Assembly: GCA_964592775.1 (NCBI GenBank)
Contig: CAZQFX010000168.1
Coordinates: 1-5,962 of the forward strand
Length of the DNA stretch: 5,962 nt
Direction: 5' to 3'
Source of the DNA: SURF-21 sp964592775
Lineage (GTDB): Bacteria; Actinomycetota; Geothermincolia; Geothermincolales; RBG-13-55-18
Under the pieces are notes generated by a model that had not been told where the DNA came from, ran no database searches, and saw only the letters and a program-made list of their open reading frames with translations. Positions 5,880 to 5,962 of the stretch are shown one piece after another. How positions within the stretch are numbered: the stretch's first letter is position 1; each line of letters opens with the position of its first letter. The translations under genes and the position numbers were made by a program.

Positions 5880-5962
5880 GCGGCGGCGATCGGGGAGGGG
5901 GGGCGACAGGCGGCCGCTTGCCCCGGTTCCCGTGCAGGAAAAGGGGCACCCGCCTTGTCTCG

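Overview
This window is a chromosome-partitioning locus of the type usually found near a bacterial replication origin. It encodes the 16S rRNA methyltransferase RsmG, then ParA (Soj) and ParB (Spo0J), all on the + strand. On the - strand a two-gene operon, a fold-type I PLP aminotransferase followed by D-alanine--D-alanine ligase, converges on them. The rsmG-parA-parB order without noc, the GC-rich coding sequence, and a ParA with an acidic N-terminal extension suggest a high-GC Gram-positive lineage, perhaps a deep-branching actinobacterium. That placement is an inference; no marker here settles it.

Bases 1-588 hold no gene I can support. They are relatively AT-rich, and 301-600 is strongly purine-biased on the + strand. 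Two parS sites lie here: a perfect 16-bp TGTTTCACGTGAAACA (326-341) and a 15/16 match (454-469), centred 128 bp apart. rsmG follows (589-1284). After 52 bases and a good Shine-Dalgarno sequence comes parA (1337-2230), and parB (2223-3077) overlaps the parA end by 8 bases. ParB should load on the parS sites just upstream of its own operon and ParA should move the complexes, so nucleation sites and machinery sit together.

Bases 3078-3554 are a 477-base space between convergent genes. They contain two nearly identical 57-60 base direct repeats (3253-3312 and 3358-3414) of unknown nature, possible stem structures, and no canonical terminator. This is the least explained part of the window.

On the - strand, the aminotransferase (5790 to 4507) and ddl (4493 to 3555) are 13 bases apart, and the ddl Shine-Dalgarno overlaps the aminotransferase stop codon, so they are probably co-transcribed and translationally linked. 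Ddl makes D-Ala-D-Ala for peptidoglycan. The aminotransferase resembles the LysN/2-aminoadipate group, but its substrate cannot be read from sequence. A candidate promoter with a TATACT -10 box lies at 5850-5879, upstream of this operon. I see no RNA gene, insertion sequence, CRISPR array or clear system outside known families; the unexplained items are the repeats, the parS-bearing purine-rich leader and two unusual protein features.
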